NCBI GenBank assembly: GCA_946807835.1 | Contig: OX327704.1 | Location: forward strand, 8,866,001-8,930,000 | Direction: 5' to 3' | DNA: 64,000 bases | Origin: Ailanthus altissimus | Lineage: Eukaryota; Streptophyta; Magnoliopsida; Sapindales; Simaroubaceae | Shown here: one piece after another, positions 46,291 through 57,501 of the stretch | Layout: each line of letters begins with the position of its first letter | How positions within the stretch are numbered: the stretch's first letter is position 1 | The notes under the pieces: generated by a model | What the model was told of the DNA's origin: nothing | Databases searched by the model: none | What the model saw: only the letters and a program-made list of their open reading frames with translations | Program-made: the position numbers and the translations under genes

Positions 46291-46302
46291 TGTATCAGAG
46301 CA
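46291..46302 (+). other. Primer binding site of Copia element D
   Basis: TGTATCAGAGCA lies just after the LTR end. It is a near match to TGGTATCAGAGC, complementary to initiator methionine tRNA. Confidence 0.8.
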
Positions 46303-47564
46303 ATTTGTGTTGTTTTGGGTGTTTTAGTGTTGACTAAGTGTTAGCTATATTGTAAGACAAGTTCCAGGGTTGTCGGGGTGCATTTCAAGGGTTGAAAATG
46401 TGAAATTGTTGAAAATGTGAAATCGGTAAAAATATCCTCTAAAACGCAGTACCATTTATGTCCAACACTGTAACGTTCATGGTGAACGCCGCGAGCGATG
46501 GATAAAGAATGTCATGGCGTTGGGGCTTTTAAGTCCTAGTGCCGCAGTGTTCATGCTTGGCACTGCGATGGTGGAAGCTCTGCTTCCAGTGCCGCAACAC
46601 TGAAAAGCAAGCGCCGCAGCACTGAGGCTTTTGAAGCCTTAATGCTACAATGCTAAATTATCAATGCCTTACATTAGGGGCTAGGCCCTTGAACGCTGCA
46701 ACATTGGATTACCAACGCTGCAGCATTGATAAAAAAAGAGTAATATTTTTTTTATTTTAGCGTATAAGGGTTTATGAGATGTAGTAATAAGAGTTATTAG
46801 TCTGCATGTTAAACCATGGTTATTATATTTTGTGTTGAAAACCACAATGGGAGCCTTATTAGTAGGGGTTAGTTATGTTTGCAAAGGATTAAATAATTAA
46901 TTAAGAAAAATCTTCTCATGTCATGAGAGCCTGTGTTAAAAATCTCTCTTAATCAGATTGAATTTATAATATTATGAGTTAATATTTTAAATGGTCTATC
47001 TTGTCAATACGATGTTAGACAAGTCACTATGGTCTTTTCCAATTTTGCTTTAGTGTGAGAGATTTGGTCAGTGTGATTTGGACTATGCCGGTAAAGCATG
47101 AGAATAGTCAAATATTTATGAACATGTTATCCAATATTGCTTTAGCATGAGGGTAGTGTTAGTAATATATATTTGATAATTGACAAGTTAATTTGAAATA
47201 CACTTACCCAATATTACTTTAGCATAAAGATAAGTTGTATTTAGGTTCAGTGGTAAGAGTTACATAAGATGCAATTGACAAGAGTTGTCTACCTATTGGG
47301 TTTACAAAAGTTAATATTACTTTAACGTGAGGCTGGAGTAAAATATCATTGGAGTCCACTTCTCATTCTATAGTTTAAAAAATTCTTAAACTATTGTTAT
47401 CCCATTAGAGAGATTAAAGGGATTATGTAAAGCAGTGGGGGGATATTTTTAAATTAAAAATTATATAATTGTTATACCCATGATTTAAAACATTTTAATT
47501 AGCGATTTAATTAATTTAAAATCTCGTGACATCTTTCATTTTATTTTGTCTTGTGATGATTAAT
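46303..47564 (+). other. Leader of Copia element D
   Basis: A GC-rich array with AACGCTGCAACATTGG and CCAACGCTGCAGCATTG is at about 46430-46735. Leader repeats of the AATATTGCTTTAGCATGAGG kind are near 47039, 47131, 47208 and 47311. The leader ends at the gag start codon. No gene is seen. Confidence 0.8.
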
Positions 47565-48470
47565 ATGGCTTCGAACAACCCTTTGATGCACATGCTTGAT
47601 GCTAACCAACTCAAGGGTACTGAAAACTATTCAGATTGAATGATCAATCTCAGAATTATTCTAAATTATAAGAAGCTTGGATATATTATTGATTAGAAGA
47701 TGCCCAAAGGTATTTCTAATGATGCCACCCCGAAGGAAAGGGTGACATATCAGAAATGGTTGGATGATGATTTAAAAGTTAAATCTTACATCCTTACCTC
47801 TATGTCTAATAAGCTGTAGAGAGAGCATCTTCATATGGACAATGCTAGCAGCATTATGCTCCACTTAAAGGAGCTTTTTGGTGACAGACCTCAGGTTAAA
47901 ATATAACGTGTCGCCAAAGCGCTTTTTTAGGCTAAACTTCTTGAGGGAAGTCCAGTCAGTCCTCATGTCCTCAAAATTATCAGATATATTGAGAGGCTTG
48001 AGACTATGGACATTTCTTTGAAAAATAATTTGGGAAATAGTTTACTTCTCTAATTACTTCTAGTGTCATTCACGCAGTTCATTATAAACTTCATTATGTA
48101 GGGATTGACATCTACTTATTCTGATCTTTATAATATGTTTGAAGACAGTAGATGAGAACATGCACAAAAAGGGATCGACCTTCTTCATTCAGCGTGCTTT
48201 ATCTTTTATCTCGAGGGCTTTTGGAAAGTCCAAAGGAAAGAAGAAGAAGAAGAAGATAAGGCAAACAACCCGCATGAGTTCTTAGAGGCGAACCATATCC
48301 AAACCTCTAGAGAAAAGTAAGGCAAAAGAAAAATATTTCTTTTGTAGTGAGAATGGGCACTGGAAACGCAATTGCCCAAAATATCTTGCTAGCTTGAAGA
48401 AAACTCCCTCGGGTATTTGCTTTCTTTTCATAGACATTTCTTTAGCATTTGATGCTAGTACATGCTGGGT
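47565..48470 (+). pseudogene. Copia gag of element D
   Basis: A gag polyprotein start at 47565, MASNNPLMHMLDANQLKGTE, with the family's N-terminal motif. The tryptophan expected after NYSD is TGA (compare NYSGW in element B), then MINLRIILNYKKLGYIID, a stop, and DATPKERVTYQKWLDDDLKV with KSYILTSMSNKL. Near 48325-48372 the nucleocapsid reads EKYFFCSENGHWKRNCPK. The knuckle lacks its first cysteine (tyrosine instead), the same change as in element B. Stops near 47638, 47695, 47817, 47904 and later rule out a product. Confidence 0.87.
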
Positions 48471-51470
48471 ATTAGATACAGCATGTCCTTCTCACATCTG
48501 TAATGTATTATAGGGTTTGAGGGAAGTTAGATTGCTTCAGCCATAAGAGGTAAAGCTTCGAGCTGGAAATGGCAATTTCTTAGAGGTTAGAGCTATTGGA
48601 CATTTAGATTTACTTCTCTCTTGTAATAAAATAATTGTATTGTATAATTGTTATTATGTTCCTAGTATCATCAGATAGATTATATCCCTTCCTAACTCGA
48701 CAGTGAAGGGTATCATATGTATATTTGGAACTGTTCCTTTTATTAGCTGAATGTCAGTTAGTAAATAGACTTATATATTAGATACAACTAGAAATGTCAT
48801 GAATGTGCAAGCTAGTACTAGTAGTAGTTCAGAATCTTTAAATGAAATAAAATTATGGCATACGAGATTAGGTCAGATAGGTGTGAGACGCCTAACCCGT
48901 CTGGTTAAGAATGGTCAAATACCTGACTGACCATACAACCTTTTCCAATTTGTGAATCATGTATTCAATGAAAGTTAACCAAATCTCTATTTACTGGTGT
49001 TGGACACTGTGCCTCAGATTTATTGAAATTGGTATATAGCGATGTATGTAGTCTAATGAATCACACTGCAATAGGTGGATTTTGATACTTTGTACTTTTT
49101 TTCGATGATTTATCACGATACGAGTATGTGTTTCTTTTGAAATACAAGTCAGAAACCTTTGAAAAGTTTAAAGAATTTTGACTTCAAGTAGAGAAATAAA
49201 CTAGCATGTACATCAAATTTCTTTGATCAAATCAGGGCAATGAGTACATGAGTAGTGAATTCTTGAATTATTTAAAAGAGAATGCGATTCTCACTCAATA
49301 TAGTGCTCCAGGTGCTACACACCACAATGGTGTATTGGAGATAAGGAATTAGACTTTATTGGATATGGTCTGATTGATGAAGAACTTTATCGATCTTCCT
49401 GAATATCTATAGGGTCATCCCCTAGAAATAGCTGCTCACATATTGAACAGAGTTTCATCTAAAGTTGTTCCCTCTACTCCATATCAAATATTTGCTAGAA
49501 GGAAATCGAGTCTTAAATATTTTAAGATTTAAGGCTGTCCTACTTATGTAAATGTTGCACAACATGATAAACTTGCCCTCAGAGGGTACAAGTATTGGGT
49601 TATTGGGTATCCTAAAAATTCAATGGGATACTAATTCTATGATCCCAAACAATGAAATGTGTTCGTTGCTAGCAATTCCACTTTCATTGATAAACAATTG
49701 CTCATGGATCATGGCGATTGTAAAAGGATTGACCTTGATGAAGTTAATTAGAACCAAGATAAACCACCGATGAAAACTTAAGCTTAATCGAGCAGAATAT
49801 CTTTAACATACCCTACACATAGGTCAGAAATGATGTCTAAGCCACCTACCAGGTATGGTCAGATGCCTAAAGGTTTCCTTGGAGTTTTCTTAATTGAAAA
49901 AAATGATCATTTGATTTATAGGGAGGCAATGTTGGACATCGACTTAGGAAAATGACAAGATGCCATGAAATTCAAAATTAACTCTATCCATTAGAACCAA
50001 GTCTGAGACATGGTTCAACTTCCTGAAGGAATAGTTTCTATTGATTGTAAATGGATTTATAAACAAAAGTATGGGCCTGATGGAAAGGTTGAAACCTTTA
50101 AAGCTTGGCTGGTTACTAAAGGTTATACTTAGTAATCTGTGATCGATTATGAGGAAACCTTTTCACCAGTAGCAGTGCTTAAGTTAATTCAAATATTATT
50201 GGCATTTGTTGTATACTATGACTATGAGATATAGCAGATAGATGTAAAGATGGTATTCTTGAATGGATATCTCAAAAAAGAGATATATATAAAATAGCCT
50301 GAAGGTTTTACATCCAGCTTAACCTTTAGTTTAATATGTAAACTAAATAAGTTCATTTATGGACTTAAGCAGGCCTCCTGAAGTTGGAATCTTCATTTTG
50401 ATAAAGTAATTAGAGGGTTTGGTTTCATAAAAAATGAAGATAAAGCTTGTGTGTACAAAAAGTTCAGTGGGAGCATGATAGTTTTGTTAGTTCTTTATAT
50501 GGAAGACATACTTATCATTGGGAATAATATTGGTATATTACAATTAGTCAAGAGCTATTTGAGTAAAAACTTCTCCATGAAGAATTTGGGAGAGCCTTCT
50601 TTTATATTGGGTATAAAACTCTATAAAGATAGAGCGAAGAAGCTTATAGGACTCTTTCAATCATTGTATATTAATAGTGTCTTGAAAATGTGTAGTTTCA
50701 CTAATTGTAAGAAAACTAGTTTACCTTTCAAACATGGCATTCATCTTTCAAAAAAAAAAAAAAGTCTTCTCAAACAGAAGATGAAAAAGTTAGAATGTCT
50801 AACGTGCCATATGCATCAGCTGTTGGAAGCTTGATATATGTTATGATGTGTACGAGACCTGACATCAGTATGACTATAAGTGTTACTAGCTAGTACTAGT
50901 CTAATCTGGTGACCACCATTGGATGACAGTCAAACATGTCCTTAAATACCTTAAGGGTATAAAGGGCAAGTTTTTTTATTTATAGAGATAGTGACTTACA
51001 GGTGAAAGATACACAGATTCAGACTTTTTGTCTAACCTAGATGATAGAAAGTCTACATCTGGGTATGTGTTCATTTTCAACGGTGCTGCAGTGAGTTGAA
51101 AAAGTACTAAATAGGGATCCACAGCTGATTCTACCATTGAGGCAGAATATATAACCGCCTTTGAAGCAGCGAAAGAAGCGGTGTGGATACGTAAGTTTAT
51201 CACTGAGCTCAGAATTGTTTCAAGTTCAAAAGATCCTATCCTATTATTTTGCGACAATAATAGAGTCATTGCATAAGCAAAAGAGTAAATAGCACACCAG
51301 AGATATAAATATATGGAGAGAAAATACCACATAATTAGAGAGATCTTGGTTATGAGAGATTTAACTATTTATAGATTAGATTTTATAAATAATGTGGCGA
51401 ATCCACTTACTAAGGCCTTAACTCCAAAGGTGTTTGAAAAACACGTGGAGTCTATGGGTATTAGATATCA
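48440..51470 (+). pseudogene. Copia pol of element D
   Basis: The protease has WVLDTACPSHICNVL near 48466 (family: LDTGC). The pre-integrase block is LWHTRLGQIGVRRLTRLVKN near 48850. Integrase traces run to about 49560 and the connection to about 49770. RT pieces include VKMVFLNGYLKKEIYIK near 50240, LICKLNKFIYGLKQAS near 50333, and an open stretch 50451-50834 with VLYMEDILIIGNNIG (YVDDIL changed, first catalytic Asp to Glu), FSMKNLGEPSFILGIKLYKD and HGIHLSKK. RNase H reads ADSTIEAEYITAFEAAKEAV near 51122-51181 and RKYHIIREILVMRD near 51318. The domain order and wording are of the Tork/Tnt1 type. Many stops are present. Confidence 0.87.
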
Positions 51471-51486
51471 ATATGAATGGCATTAG

Positions 51487-51500
51487 AGCAAATAAGAGTT
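51487..51500 (+). other. Polypurine tract of Copia element D
   Basis: AGCAAATAAGAGTT immediately precedes the 3' LTR start TGTTAGGG. It is a degraded version of the AGCAAGTGGGAGTT tract of elements A and C. Confidence 0.75.
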
Positions 51501-53643
51501 TGTTAGGGTTTGTGCAAGTAGGAGTTTGTGCTTACGTGTCATCCCTGTTTGTATGAATATTTATTTTGTAATATTTATACAATGAATATTTTATTAAATC
51601 GTTAATAACTTTTATTAAATGGTTCTAAAGCTTGTAACACTATAGATATCGTATGATCTGAGGGAGTTCAAATCTGGTTTAAAGGAGTTTAGACTAGTGT
51701 TAAGAGTTAGAAATGCTAGAGTTATAAATGCTAAGAGTTATAAATGCTAAGAGTTAACATGTTATAAAAGTCAGCGAGATTTAAAGAGTTAGAACGCTGT
51801 CTACAATGGGACAAAGACCTGAGAGTCTACTTGTAATGACATAGTTGTAAAGAATTACAAAATATGTTAGAAAATATCATTAATAAGTATGTTCTCAAAC
51901 ATAGTGCTCCTAATCTATGTTCACCAATACGGGTCTATCTGTGAATCACTATAATATAAATCAGTGTATGTCTATATGTGTATTGTACAAATGATTGTTC
52001 TTACCTGACCATGAGCTTAGTGAAAGCTTGTATAGACATGTAAGTATTTAGTCAGGACTAGAAACTGAACAGACTCACGGACCCCAATAAAAATCCTATG
52101 AATTCATCAAAGAAAGGTCCTTTCGAGTTGAGTAGTATTCGTAGTCCTTCAACCTGAGCGCCACAGTGGGCTTGCGGGTGATCCATCATACTTTAGTTCC
52201 ATGTATGTCAAAGACCTTTCATAGTTTGAACGCTACGTGTCGCAAAGTATGGTCCAATGCTCATGAAGTTCGATGTGCGTAGATACGGGATCCGCCAACT
52301 CACATAGGTGGGCTATATATCTGATGCTTCGAGATTGTATCTTACAAAGTCTTATGGCCATAAGCAATGAACCCTGAAAAAGAGTTTCTTACAGGGTTGA
52401 ACAATATAGTAAAAGTATTTGCAGATATTATTTATTAAGATACAAATCTGGAAATAAGTTCACAGATGAGTTTATGGGGATTTGACGATGATGATCTATA
52501 TCCCGCCCATCTAGGATATAATGCCAGAAGGATTATACGAATATGTAGTAACCTCAATATATATGATCTAACATGTTAATTTGCTATATCCGTGATGTGT
52601 GTGGGGCATCGATCATAGACTTATGAAATAGTTCCATTTGATGAATCAAGAGTGGACCTAGGGAGTCCTCGTATGAAATGTACTCCTTGTGCACTTGGGC
52701 AGCGTACCGTATTGAATATTTCAATACAGAAAAATCTAGTAATTTATAATGATTAAGTTAACTAAAGTATATAGTTAAATGGTGGGACCTACTTTAGGTT
52801 AACTTGGTAACCTAGTAAGGATATAAATATAAATTCACTTAATGATTATTTAATTGTTAAATAATTAAAATAAATATTTATTTATTTAATAGTTAAATAA
52901 ATAATTTAACTTAACTATAGTTGAAAGTTAACCATACTTAATGGTTAAGTAAAGGTTAACCTAACCATGGTTAAGTTAGTTAACTTGAGTTAGATTATTT
53001 AAATATTTATTTAACCTAAGGGTTAAGTTAAACTAACTTAATTATAGTTAAATATTAACTATAGTTAAATTAAGTTAAATATAAATGCAAATTAAGTGAA
53101 ATTAAATTCATTTGTATATATTTGTAAAATGAAATAAAATTTATAGGTTAAGTTTTATTTTTGCTAAATAATTTTGGCCAGCCATTAAAGAAAAAGAAAA
53201 AGGAAAAATTGTTCTCTTAATTTTGAATTCAGTTGTTGAATTCATAATTAAATTTTCTTTTCATTAGGCTTAAAGTCAATTAAGCAAAAAATAAGAGTTT
53301 AATTTTATTGATTAAGTGTTAATCAAAAGAAAATAACAAATTTAAGTTTAATTTGTTAATTTTTTTACTGGATTAAAATAATGTCATTCTAAATAATTAA
53401 TCTCACCATTGTTGATTATTAGAATTTATCAAAGTTTGTATTTCAAGTGGACTTCAAGAATTTTGATCCAAAAGGCTTAAGGGTTATTTCTCAATTTCAT
53501 TATTAATTTGATTAATATGTAATAATTGTGTTTACTGCAAATTTTTATGCTTCCGCTATGTATGTATATGTATGAGATATGTATATTTTGTTGTTAAACA
53601 TATATACCATATGCTTGCACCCTAAATAAATCAACACTCAACA
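51501..53643 (+). repeat. 3' LTR of Copia element D
   Basis: It starts TGTTAGGGTTTGTGC and ends CAACACTCAACA before the target duplication ATAAG. A 16-bp insert AAGTAGGAGTTTGTGC (51516-51531), absent from the 5' LTR, looks like a second polypurine tract plus LTR start. The GGTTAA/TTAACC array lies at about 52750-53060. The LTR end block matches the first 136 bases of the window. Confidence 0.9.
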
Positions 53644-53648
53644 ATAAG

Positions 53649-54814
53649 ACTTGATTGTGATTGATATAACTCTTGAAAAATGATAGATATTGCATTTATT
53701 TTTTTTATATTTGATACTTGTATTAAGTTTTTGCCCTATGTTTGATTCCTTGAATACATTGAGCACACAATTATGATCATTTTATTTATTTTTTACTTAG
53801 AAATTTTATGCATGATAAGGGCTTAGAAATTTTATGCATGATAAAGGCACTTAAACTCTTGTATACTCTAGAACTTGTTTGATTACCACTCGAGGAGAAA
53901 TTCAGATTGCACACGATTAAAGAAATTATTTTAGGTCATGTTTAGATTGTTTAAACCTTTCGAGCCTACCTGTGTATATTTTTATCCTAATTACCCTCTT
54001 TGAGCCTAATGACTATTTTTCTTTGTTATCCACAACCACACCTGAGTTTTTAAATAAAATTTCTTTCATAACACCTTTCAAACCATAAGCATAATGGTAT
54101 TGTTAAAGATTCGTAAAAATTATTGAACTTATGAAAGAGTGGAATAAAGAGTAGAGTAGGCATTGTTTGTTGTAAAGAGGTTGAAAGACTCAAAGTTTTA
54201 ACGTATATCAAGTTATTAGAAAAAAAAATGTGGATAAATTTTACTATACTCCTAGCTTAGAAAAAAAAAAGCAATAAAGTAAACAAAGAAATTTAGGAAT
54301 TAAGTTTAGGAGATCTTTGGGAAATTAATAAAAGGTTTGATGATCCAAGAAAAAAAATGTGTATTTTTAGTATGAATTTATTTGAAACATTTTCCATCTT
54401 ATTTTAACTTCACCCTAGCCATACGTTATAAGCTGAATAAAATTATATTTAATCCTTAATTATATGCGTATTTACATTAGTGAAAAGTGATATAAAAAGC
54501 AAGCATATGAAATATGAATAAAAATTCTTTAAAGACAAATTTTTTGAATCCTTGTATGTATAAACTAATCCAAGTGCAAATGACTAATGAGAATGATTTA
54601 TGTACACATACACACCAAGTGAATCAAATGTAAGGTAAGGCTAGTGCATTGATTGACATTCTAACTTTTGTAGTATCTGGAGTTTTCCATGAGTTGTAAA
54701 CTATATGCAATCAATAAGACAAGTTGTAAAAACATTAACCACCCGTTATTTTTCTTGGCTTTTAGTTATCTCTTTTTGCTCGAAGACTAGTAAATTGTTA
54801 AGTTTGAGGGAGTT
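53649..54814 (+). other. 3' non-coding region of element F, right part
   Basis: AT-rich and non-coding, with poly-A tracts. ACTCTAGAACTTGTTTGATT (53867-53886) and GAGCCTACC...TAATTACCC are shared with element E (29890-30050). It ends with a polypurine-like AAGTTTGAGGGAGTT (54800-54814) before the 3' LTR. Confidence 0.65.
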
Positions 54815-56210
54815 TAATAGGTGTATTTTATACTTATATTTTTGCTTATTTAAACTTAATATTTATTCATTTTAAGTAAAAGTATTTGGCTTTTTATATG
54901 TTTTATTATCATTCTATAGGTTTGAAATCAACAAAGCTAATTGGGTTGAAAATCATAGGAAAAATATGTGAAATTATCGATATTAGCTCAAAAGTTCAGC
55001 GTTGCAGCCCTAGAAGTAAAGTTGTAGTGTTGAAATGGCAAAAACAAAAGGCTTGAAGTCAGAAATTCAAGGCCGCAACACTAGGATTCAACGCTGCGAT
55101 GTCAAGTATGGCAAAAAGTGTGCATCAAGTGCTATTAGGCAACGCTACAGTAGTAGAACGATCATCAAGCCAGCACTGTAGCACTAAGAAGTGAGGTTGC
55201 GACATTATACACTAGATTTGAAAATCTTAATCTAACTTAGACTCAAATTTGTACCCTAATTTGAAGACGAAAACTTATAAATAGAGGATAAAATGCCAAT
55301 ATCGAGAGAGAAAGAGAGATATAGCATTAGAGAAAGCAATTTTTAGAGTTTAGGGGGACTTTTAAAGAATAAAAAATGCGAGAAGATTGAAGATCAAGCA
55401 ATATAGTTTTAATTTTTTCACTCTTCATCTTTCTAGTTTTCTTTGATTTTTATATTGTTAAACTTAATTAACTTTAAAACTCTTTATTTAATCATGAATT
55501 AATTTACTTTTTTAGGATTATAATTTGAACTCAATATGTAACTTGAATTATTTACTTTCCTTAATTTATGAAGTCAATATTGAATTGTTAATTCTATTAT
55601 ATGCTTAATATTTCTAATTACTTGATCACAGATTAGATTGATTAGAAAAATTTTAATGAACTTGAAAAAGAGATTTTTGTTTTTGGTCTTTAAATAGAAT
55701 GATAGATGATCAATGCATAAAAGTTTTAAGTTTCATATAAAATAAGAATATACTTACATGGCATATATAACTGTTTAGAGTACCAATTCTTAATGAATCT
55801 TGTTTTAATCTACATATCATAAGAATATAAATAATTGATTAGGTAAAATATTTTCATTGAACCATCAAAGAGGTTTGTGAAGATATTAAATTTTTTGGTT
55901 AATAATTCGTATTAATGAATTAAATTAAGAGGAATAATTAGATGCAAGTTAAATATTAAAAGATATTTGTAATATTAGACTATATGATATTGGTGAATTG
56001 ATAGTTGTTTTCTTTACTCTATTTTAATTATTATTTTCTTTTATTGTTTAGTTTGGATTTTATTTGCATGAGTTATTAATTGATTGAATAAGAATAAAAA
56101 GACACAATTTTAGTACTTCATGAATTTAATAACAATTTTTTGTGAGAACGATATTCTATTCATCATTCTATTACTTATTTGTGATAATGTGCACTTGCAT
56201 TTTTAAATCA
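54815..56210 (+). repeat. 3' LTR of Athila element F
   Basis: It starts TAATAGGTGTATTTTATAC (family start TGATAAGCG, one change) after the polypurine-like tract, and ends ...TTTTTAAATCA. It shows CATTCTATAGGTTTG (54913), the GC-rich motif array (about 55000-55200, for example AACGCTGCGATG), a TATA box CTTATAAATAG (55274-55284) and the tail TGATAATGTGCACTTGCA (56182-56199). It is a family member of 62444-63937. Confidence 0.75.
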
Positions 56211-56429
56211 CACAATATTTACTTTTTCATATCCAAACTTAAATTTAGTGGGTTAGGTGAGGTTACACTCATTCAAGTTCAAGTATAACTAATAAGGACC
56301 ATTATCCACATGTGTGTGTGTGTGAGTGATTTAGTGTGGACATTCTTATTATAAGCCTATGTAATATTAAGTCACTATTATAAAAAAAATGGGTTTTATT
56401 GATGCTATGCTACTATCGACTCTTTTTAG

Positions 56430-56560
56430 ATAGTATCGATTAAAAGAAGTGTAGGAAATTATTAATACAATAGTAACAAAAATATGAAGTGCTAATAAAT
56501 TATTAATACTATAATATCAAGAACATGAAGTGACAATAAATAATTGATAACATAGTATCA
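56430..56560. repeat. Left subterminal repeats of the CACTA element
   Basis: AT-rich degenerate repeats such as GTGCTAATAAATTATTAATA (56496-56515) and GTGACAATAAATAATTGATA (56537-56556), following a GACTCTTTTTAGATAG...ATCGATTAAAAG segment typical of CACTA ends. The units resemble those of the right array in direct orientation (18 of 25 positions for the best pair I aligned by eye). Confidence 0.6.
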
Positions 56561-56916
56561 TAAAGTTATTTTTTATTTAAAAAAATTTAAATTTATAAAA
56601 ATTAATATAATGCCCAAAAAGATCATGAATATTTTTAAAATTTATAGAAATTAATAATTTAAAAAAGACTAATTAAAAAAAAGGAGTCTCAACTACAAAT
56701 TAATAATTGAGAATGTTTCAAAAAAATGAAATATTAAAGAACAAATATTAAAAAAATCAATATTCTGAAAAAAAATAAATTTTAAAGTTGAGAACCACCA
56801 AAACGACAACATTTTAGTGGTTAGAAGTTAAAAAAAAAACCCAAAAATGCTGTCATTTTGGGGCCAAAGATTAGCAAAATCGATTTGCCTCTTTACTTTG
56901 GCACTGCAGCTGTCTT

Positions 56917-56928
56917 AAAAACCCTAAG
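56917..56928 (+). promoter_or_regulatory. Telo-box next to the captured RPL26 start
   Basis: AAAACCCTAAG lies about 45 bp before the L26 start position. AAACCCTAA telo-boxes are common near the starts of plant ribosomal protein genes. This suggests that the captured piece came with its promoter or 5' UTR rather than from the coding region alone. Confidence 0.45.
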
Positions 56929-56963
56929 TCTGTCTTCAACCCTCAACCAGTCAACCTACTACA

Positions 56964-57093
56964 GTGAAGTACAGCCTTAGATTCTCCTCCTCCTGCCGCA
57001 AGAATCGGAAAGCTCACTTCACGGCGCCTTCCAGCGTGCGTCGCATTCTCATAAGCGCCCTCTTACCATCGACCTCCGCCAGAAGCACAATTA
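56964..57093 (+). pseudogene. RPL26: Ribosomal protein L26 (uL24) N-terminal fragment
   Basis: The first ~43 codons of the large-subunit ribosomal protein L26, a universal 60S component. The start codon position reads GTG, followed by KYSLRF and then [18 protein letters not shown], one of the most conserved stretches of the protein. One base is lost near 57056; beyond it the other frame gives TIDLRQKHN, the family's STDLRQKYN. Homology then ends. The family protein is about 145 residues, so some 70% is missing. GC content is clearly higher than the surroundings, as expected for a host exon. It lies 66 bp before the CYSTM-like start codon, so the two gene pieces are joined directly inside the CACTA element. 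Confidence 0.85.
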
Positions 57094-57159
57094 AGTTTTT
57101 CTCATGACACACCATCAATCCATGTGATTGTTGCTCAAGATTTTCATTCATTTTCAAAG

Positions 57160-57464
57160 ATGAGTTACTACAGCCATCAAAATCACCCTCCAGGTAAAAA
57201 CACACAGTATCTCTCTCTCTATACATATGTATATATCTATCTTCTCTAATTTATGTGTTCATGCACAACCCTTGTTATTTATCATTTTTATTTATTTATG
57301 ATTTGAGTTTTTGCAGTGCCATGCCCACATCCTTCGATGGCAGCGTTCGTTTTGACGCCGCCATCGGCCGGGTATCCAATGAAGGACGATGACCAGGGCG
57401 GCTACCCTCAAAATCATCCTCTGGTTGAAACTAAGTCCAAGGGTGATGGTTTCTGGAAAGGACG
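57160..57464 (+). pseudogene. CYSTM-like gene, exons 1-2 only
   Basis: Exon 1 (57160-57193) encodes MSYYSHQNHPP. The donor CAG/GTAAAAA and the acceptor TTTTTGCAG bound a 123-bp AT-rich intron (57194-57316), and exon 2 (57317-57464) keeps phase: FVLTPPSAGYPMKDDDQGGY, then HPLVETKSKGDGFWKG. This is the N-terminal, Pro/Gly/Tyr-rich part of small plant stress proteins with a C-terminal cysteine-rich transmembrane (CYSTM) module. In the family a third exon supplies the CC(L)AALCCCC...LDACF module. Here a GT donor follows (GGACG/GTACAT) and no such exon is found in the window. The last partial codon reads CG where the family has TG (Cys). Without splicing it would read on to a stop at 57499-57501. 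The membrane module is thus lost; a captured, truncated copy is the best reading. Confidence 0.8.
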
Positions 57465-57501
57465 GTACATGAAAAGAACAATTCTCTTTATCTCTTTTTA
57501 A

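Larger units (their letters stand above)
41938..53643 (+). mobile_element. Copia element D, full length, with nested solo LTR
   Basis: The most complete Copia copy in the window. It has a 5' LTR (41938-46287, split), primer binding site (46288-46302), leader, gag, pol, polypurine tract (51487-51500) and 3' LTR (51501-53643). An exact target duplication ATAAG flanks it (41933-41937 and 53644-53648). Without the nested solo LTR the element is about 9.4 kb. The coding region has many stops. It inserted into the 3' region of Athila element F. Confidence 0.92.
31670..56210 (+). mobile_element. Athila-type Gypsy element F, split by later insertions
   Basis: Pieces in order are a protease remnant (31685-32100), non-coding sequence, the first part of a plant-transposon-family gene (33615-34214), [Athila LTR plus chromovirus H, 34215-41312], the rest of that gene (41313-41698), a 3' region (41699-41937), [Copia D, 41938-53648], more 3' region (53649-54814), and a 3' LTR (54815-56210). 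The exact duplications GGTAT and ATAAG show that these pieces were contiguous before insertion. The 5' LTR, gag, and RT/integrase are absent. Confidence 0.75.

Noticed and set aside
26939..56210. E and F as one complete Athila element
   Set aside because: Each has its own protease remnant, hairpin and 3' region, and a 3' LTR lies between them at 30407-31669.
56306..56330. TG microsatellite near the CACTA left flank as a notable repeat
   Set aside because: Only about eight dinucleotides, common in plant intergenic DNA.
56919..56928. AAACCCTAAG as telomeric repeat
   Set aside because: A single unit only, placed upstream of a ribosomal protein start; it is better explained as a telo-box.
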